Positions 6,847-8,335 of a stretch of 8,335 bases of DNA are shown here, piece after piece (position 1 is the stretch's first letter; the number at the start of each line of letters is the position of its first letter). Made by a program: the position numbers and the translations under genes. The notes beneath the pieces were generated by a model. It was not told where the DNA came from and searched no databases. It was given only the letters and a program-made list of their open reading frames with translations. Source of the DNA: Nonomuraea sp. (GTDB lineage Bacteria; Actinomycetota; Actinomycetes; Streptosporangiales; Streptosporangiaceae). The DNA is taken from contig JABFVJ010000405.1 of NCBI GenBank assembly GCA_013362835.1, forward strand, positions 1-8,335, read 5' to 3'.

Positions 6847-7671
6847 TCAGCCGCGGAACGCGTCGGCGTGCTCGCGCGCCCACTCGCTGAAGTCGCGCGC
6901 GTCCCGGCCGGTCACCTCGCGGACGGTCGGGACCACGGTGTAGCCGACCTCGGGGGTGTCGCCGAGCGCGCCGACCAGGAACTCGATCGTCTGCTCGCCC
7001 ATGCCGTCGGCGCGCCACTTGGCCCGCGCCTCGTCCACGGTGAGCTCGACGAACTCCACGTCCTTGCCGATGGCCTCGCCCAGGATCGCGACCTTCTCCT
7101 TGAGGGTGATCGCGCGGGGGCCGGTCAGCACGTACGTCCTGCCGCCGTGGCCGCCTTCGACCAGCACGGTGGCGGCGACGGCGGCGATGTCGCGCTCGTG
7201 CACCAGGGCGCTCAGCCGGCCGCCGAACGGCTCCTTGATGACGCCTTCCGTCCTGATCGTCTGCGCCCACCACTTGAGCGTGTTGGACATGAACTCGACC
7301 GGGTGGAGCAGCGTCCACTCCAGGTCGGCGGCGGCGAGCGCCTGCTCCAACTCGCCGTCCTCGCGCCCGCCGAGCACGGTGGCGCGGCGCACGCCCGCCT
7401 TGACGGCCAGCTCCACTAGCCCGGCGCCGTCGGGGAGCGGCGCGTAGTCGTCGCCGGCGAAGTTGATGAAGTGCACGGCCGTGACGCCCTCGAAGGCGGC
7501 GGCGAGCGAGCCCGGCTGGGCGAGGTCTCCGGCGACGACCTCCACGCCCTCGGGAAGGCCGGCCTCGGCGGGGTTCCTGGTCAGAGCCCGGACCCGCTGA
7601 CCGGCCTGGACGAGCTCCTCGACGACGAGGCGGCCGACGGTCCCGGTGGCACCGGTGACGAGGATGGTCAT
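6847..7671 (-). CDS. NmrA-like NAD(P)-binding protein (atypical short-chain dehydrogenase)
   Basis: The 274-residue protein opens with a Rossmann dinucleotide site, VTGATGTVG (5-13, pattern GxxGxxG). Arg32 in LTRNP, at the end of the second strand, favours NADP(H). It continues with AGDLAQPGSL (about 47-56), typical of the NmrA/atypical SDR group. There is no YxxxK catalytic pair at the usual place; the segment LEWTLLHPVEFMSN, common in this group, is present. The protein may be a quinone-type reductase or a redox-sensing binding protein without catalysis. The sequence does not decide. The ATG at 7669-7671 has AAAAAGGGG at 7678-7686, well spaced. It is likely controlled by the repeat array just upstream. 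It lies in the same orientation after the FAD gene, but the promoter-like gap suggests its own transcript. Confidence 0.9.
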   Translation of the reverse strand: MTILVTGATGTVGRLVVEELVQAGQRVRALTRNPAEAGLPEGVEVVAGDLAQPGSLAAAFEGVTAVHFINFAGDDYAPLPDGAGLVELAVKAGVRRATVLGGREDGELEQALAAADLEWTLLHPVEFMSNTLKWWAQTIRTEGVIKEPFGGRLSALVHERDIAAVAATVLVEGGHGGRTYVLTGPRAITLKEKVAILGEAIGKDVEFVELTVDEARAKWRADGMGEQTIEFLVGALGDTPEVGYTVVPTVREVTGRDARDFSEWAREHADAFRG

Positions 7672-7689
7672 GATGAACCCCTTTTTCTC

Positions 7690-7729
7690 GGAACGGAACG
7701 TTCTGCTCTTACTATAGCAGAACGGAACG
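7690..7729 (-). promoter_or_regulatory. Promoter of the NmrA-like gene with overlapping operator-like repeats
   Basis: Read on the minus strand, a consensus -10 TATAGT (complement of 7711-7716) lies about 40 bases before the ATG. The -35 about 17 bases upstream is weak (TGGAAT, 7734-7739) and would overlap the FAD gene stop codon. The -10 sits in or at the edge of the centre of a 9-bp inverted repeat, CGTTCTGCT (7699-7707) and AGCAGAACG (7716-7724). A perfect 10-bp direct repeat GAACGGAACG (7691-7700 and 7720-7729) flanks it, 29 bases start to start. The 8-bp palindrome GAACGTTC is at 7696-7703. This is the layout of a repressor operator, plausibly TetR-type. The regulator identity is inference. 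Confidence 0.7.
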
Positions 7730-7731
7730 CT

Positions 7732-8335
7732 TCATTCCATGTAATTCTTGAGCTGGATCGCGTTCGCCGCGCGGCGGATCGCCCCGGTGACGCGCTCGAT
7801 CATCTTGTCCCGTCCGGGCAGGTGGGGCATGAGGCGCAGCATCCTGAGCTGGACCCAGAGCGCGAACCGCGAGGGCATCACCATGCCCTTGAGGTTGGCC
7901 GGGCCGAGCTCCTGGTTGACCCGTACGAACTCGCGCATCTCCCGCTCGTAGCCCGCCGCGCCGCCGCCCTCGGCCAGCTCGCCCGCCAGCACGTACGCCC
8001 CCACGATCGCCAGGCTCGTGCCCTGCCCGGACGCCGGCGAGGCACAGTACGCCGCGTCACCGACCAGCACGACCCGGCCCTTCGACCAGGTGTCCATGTG
8101 GACCTGGCTGACCGAGTCGAAGTAGAAGTCCTTGGAGTCGCGCACCGCGTCGAGCAGCGCCGGGACCTCCCACTCCATGCCCGCCATGGCCTCGATCAGC
8201 AGCTCCTTCTGCCGCCCGGTGTCGCGGCGGTCGTAGGCCAGCGGCTCGGAGGACCAGAGGAACAGGGCCTTGGCGGCGTTGTCCTGCCGGGTGCTGTAGA
8301 CGTTGGCGGTCCTGCCGGGGGCCGCGTGCACGGCC
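7732..8335 (-). CDS. FAD-dependent monooxygenase / oxidoreductase, C-terminal part (5' end outside window)
   Basis: About 201 residues of the C-terminal part are present, reading from the window edge to the TGA at 7732-7734. The frame is open to the last base, so the GTG at 8329-8331 is only the first start-like codon and not the real start. The second FAD-binding motif of the aromatic-hydroxylase class is clear: GRVVLVGDAAYCASPASGQG then TSLAIVGAYVLAGEL, where the GD and downstream P/GQG contact the flavin. Upstream are W-SSEPLAYDRRD-type sequences, and the end is helical and basic, ending KNYME. The N-terminal Rossmann FAD motif is not in the window. Relatives include TetX-like and other single-component flavin monooxygenases. 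The substrate is unknown. It is probably a degradative or resistance enzyme, and it reads in the same direction as the NmrA-like gene 60 bases downstream. Confidence 0.88.
   Translation of the reverse strand, partial: AVHAAPGRTANVYSTRQDNAAKALFLWSSEPLAYDRRDTGRQKELLIEAMAGMEWEVPALLDAVRDSKDFYFDSVSQVHMDTWSKGRVVLVGDAAYCASPASGQGTSLAIVGAYVLAGELAEGGGAAGYEREMREFVRVNQELGPANLKGMVMPSRFALWVQLRMLRLMPHLPGRDKMIERVTGAIRRAANAIQLKNYME

Noticed and set aside
1..8335. tRNA, rRNA, CRISPR array, insertion sequence or attachment site
   Set aside because: No cloverleaf, spaced repeat series, transposase motifs or terminal inverted repeats were seen on either strand.

Overview
The window is high-GC DNA with strong G/C bias at third codon positions. 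Gram-positive-style Shine-Dalgarno sites, ATGA-coupled transport genes and a MarR / NmrA / FAD-monooxygenase gene mix all suggest an actinomycete. A Streptosporangiales genus such as Nonomuraea is a guess from gene style, not proven.

Layout. (1) Positions 1-60 hold the last 19 codons of a plus-strand gene with a Cys-rich tail, closed by a 13-bp terminator hairpin at 72-107. (2) On the minus strand, a small membrane protein of the DUF2809 type (617-976) is followed by a decayed MarR-type regulator (195-598). The MarR remnant has lost its N-terminus and has its DNA-binding core out of frame. (3) An AT-rich intergenic region (977-1122) separates these minus-strand genes from the main unit. (4) Positions 1123-6845 hold a complete five-gene plus-strand operon for an oligopeptide/dipeptide (Opp/Dpp, or nickel-like) ABC importer: solute-binding protein, permease 1, permease 2, ATPase 1, ATPase 2. 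All four junctions are ATGA start/stop overlaps. (5) One base beyond the last stop lies the convergent stop of an NmrA-type NAD(P)-binding protein (6847-7671, minus). (6) Its short promoter region (7672-7731) holds a dense repeat array around a TATAGT -10 box, probably an operator. (7) The right edge holds the C-terminal two hundred residues of an FAD-dependent monooxygenase on the minus strand, cut by the window end.

How it works together. The operon encodes everything a peptide-class importer needs: an extracytoplasmic receptor apparently held by a C-terminal membrane helix instead of a lipid, two EAA-loop permeases, and two ATPases with intact nucleotide-binding motifs and C-terminal Cys clusters. 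The substrate cannot be read from the sequence. The NmrA-like and FAD genes form a separate redox neighbourhood whose regulator is probably outside the window.

I see no clearly undescribed system. The items most worth a second look are the operator array at 7690-7729, the doubly frameshifted MarR remnant, the C-terminally anchored binding protein, and the unequal Cys-cluster spacing of the two ATPases.
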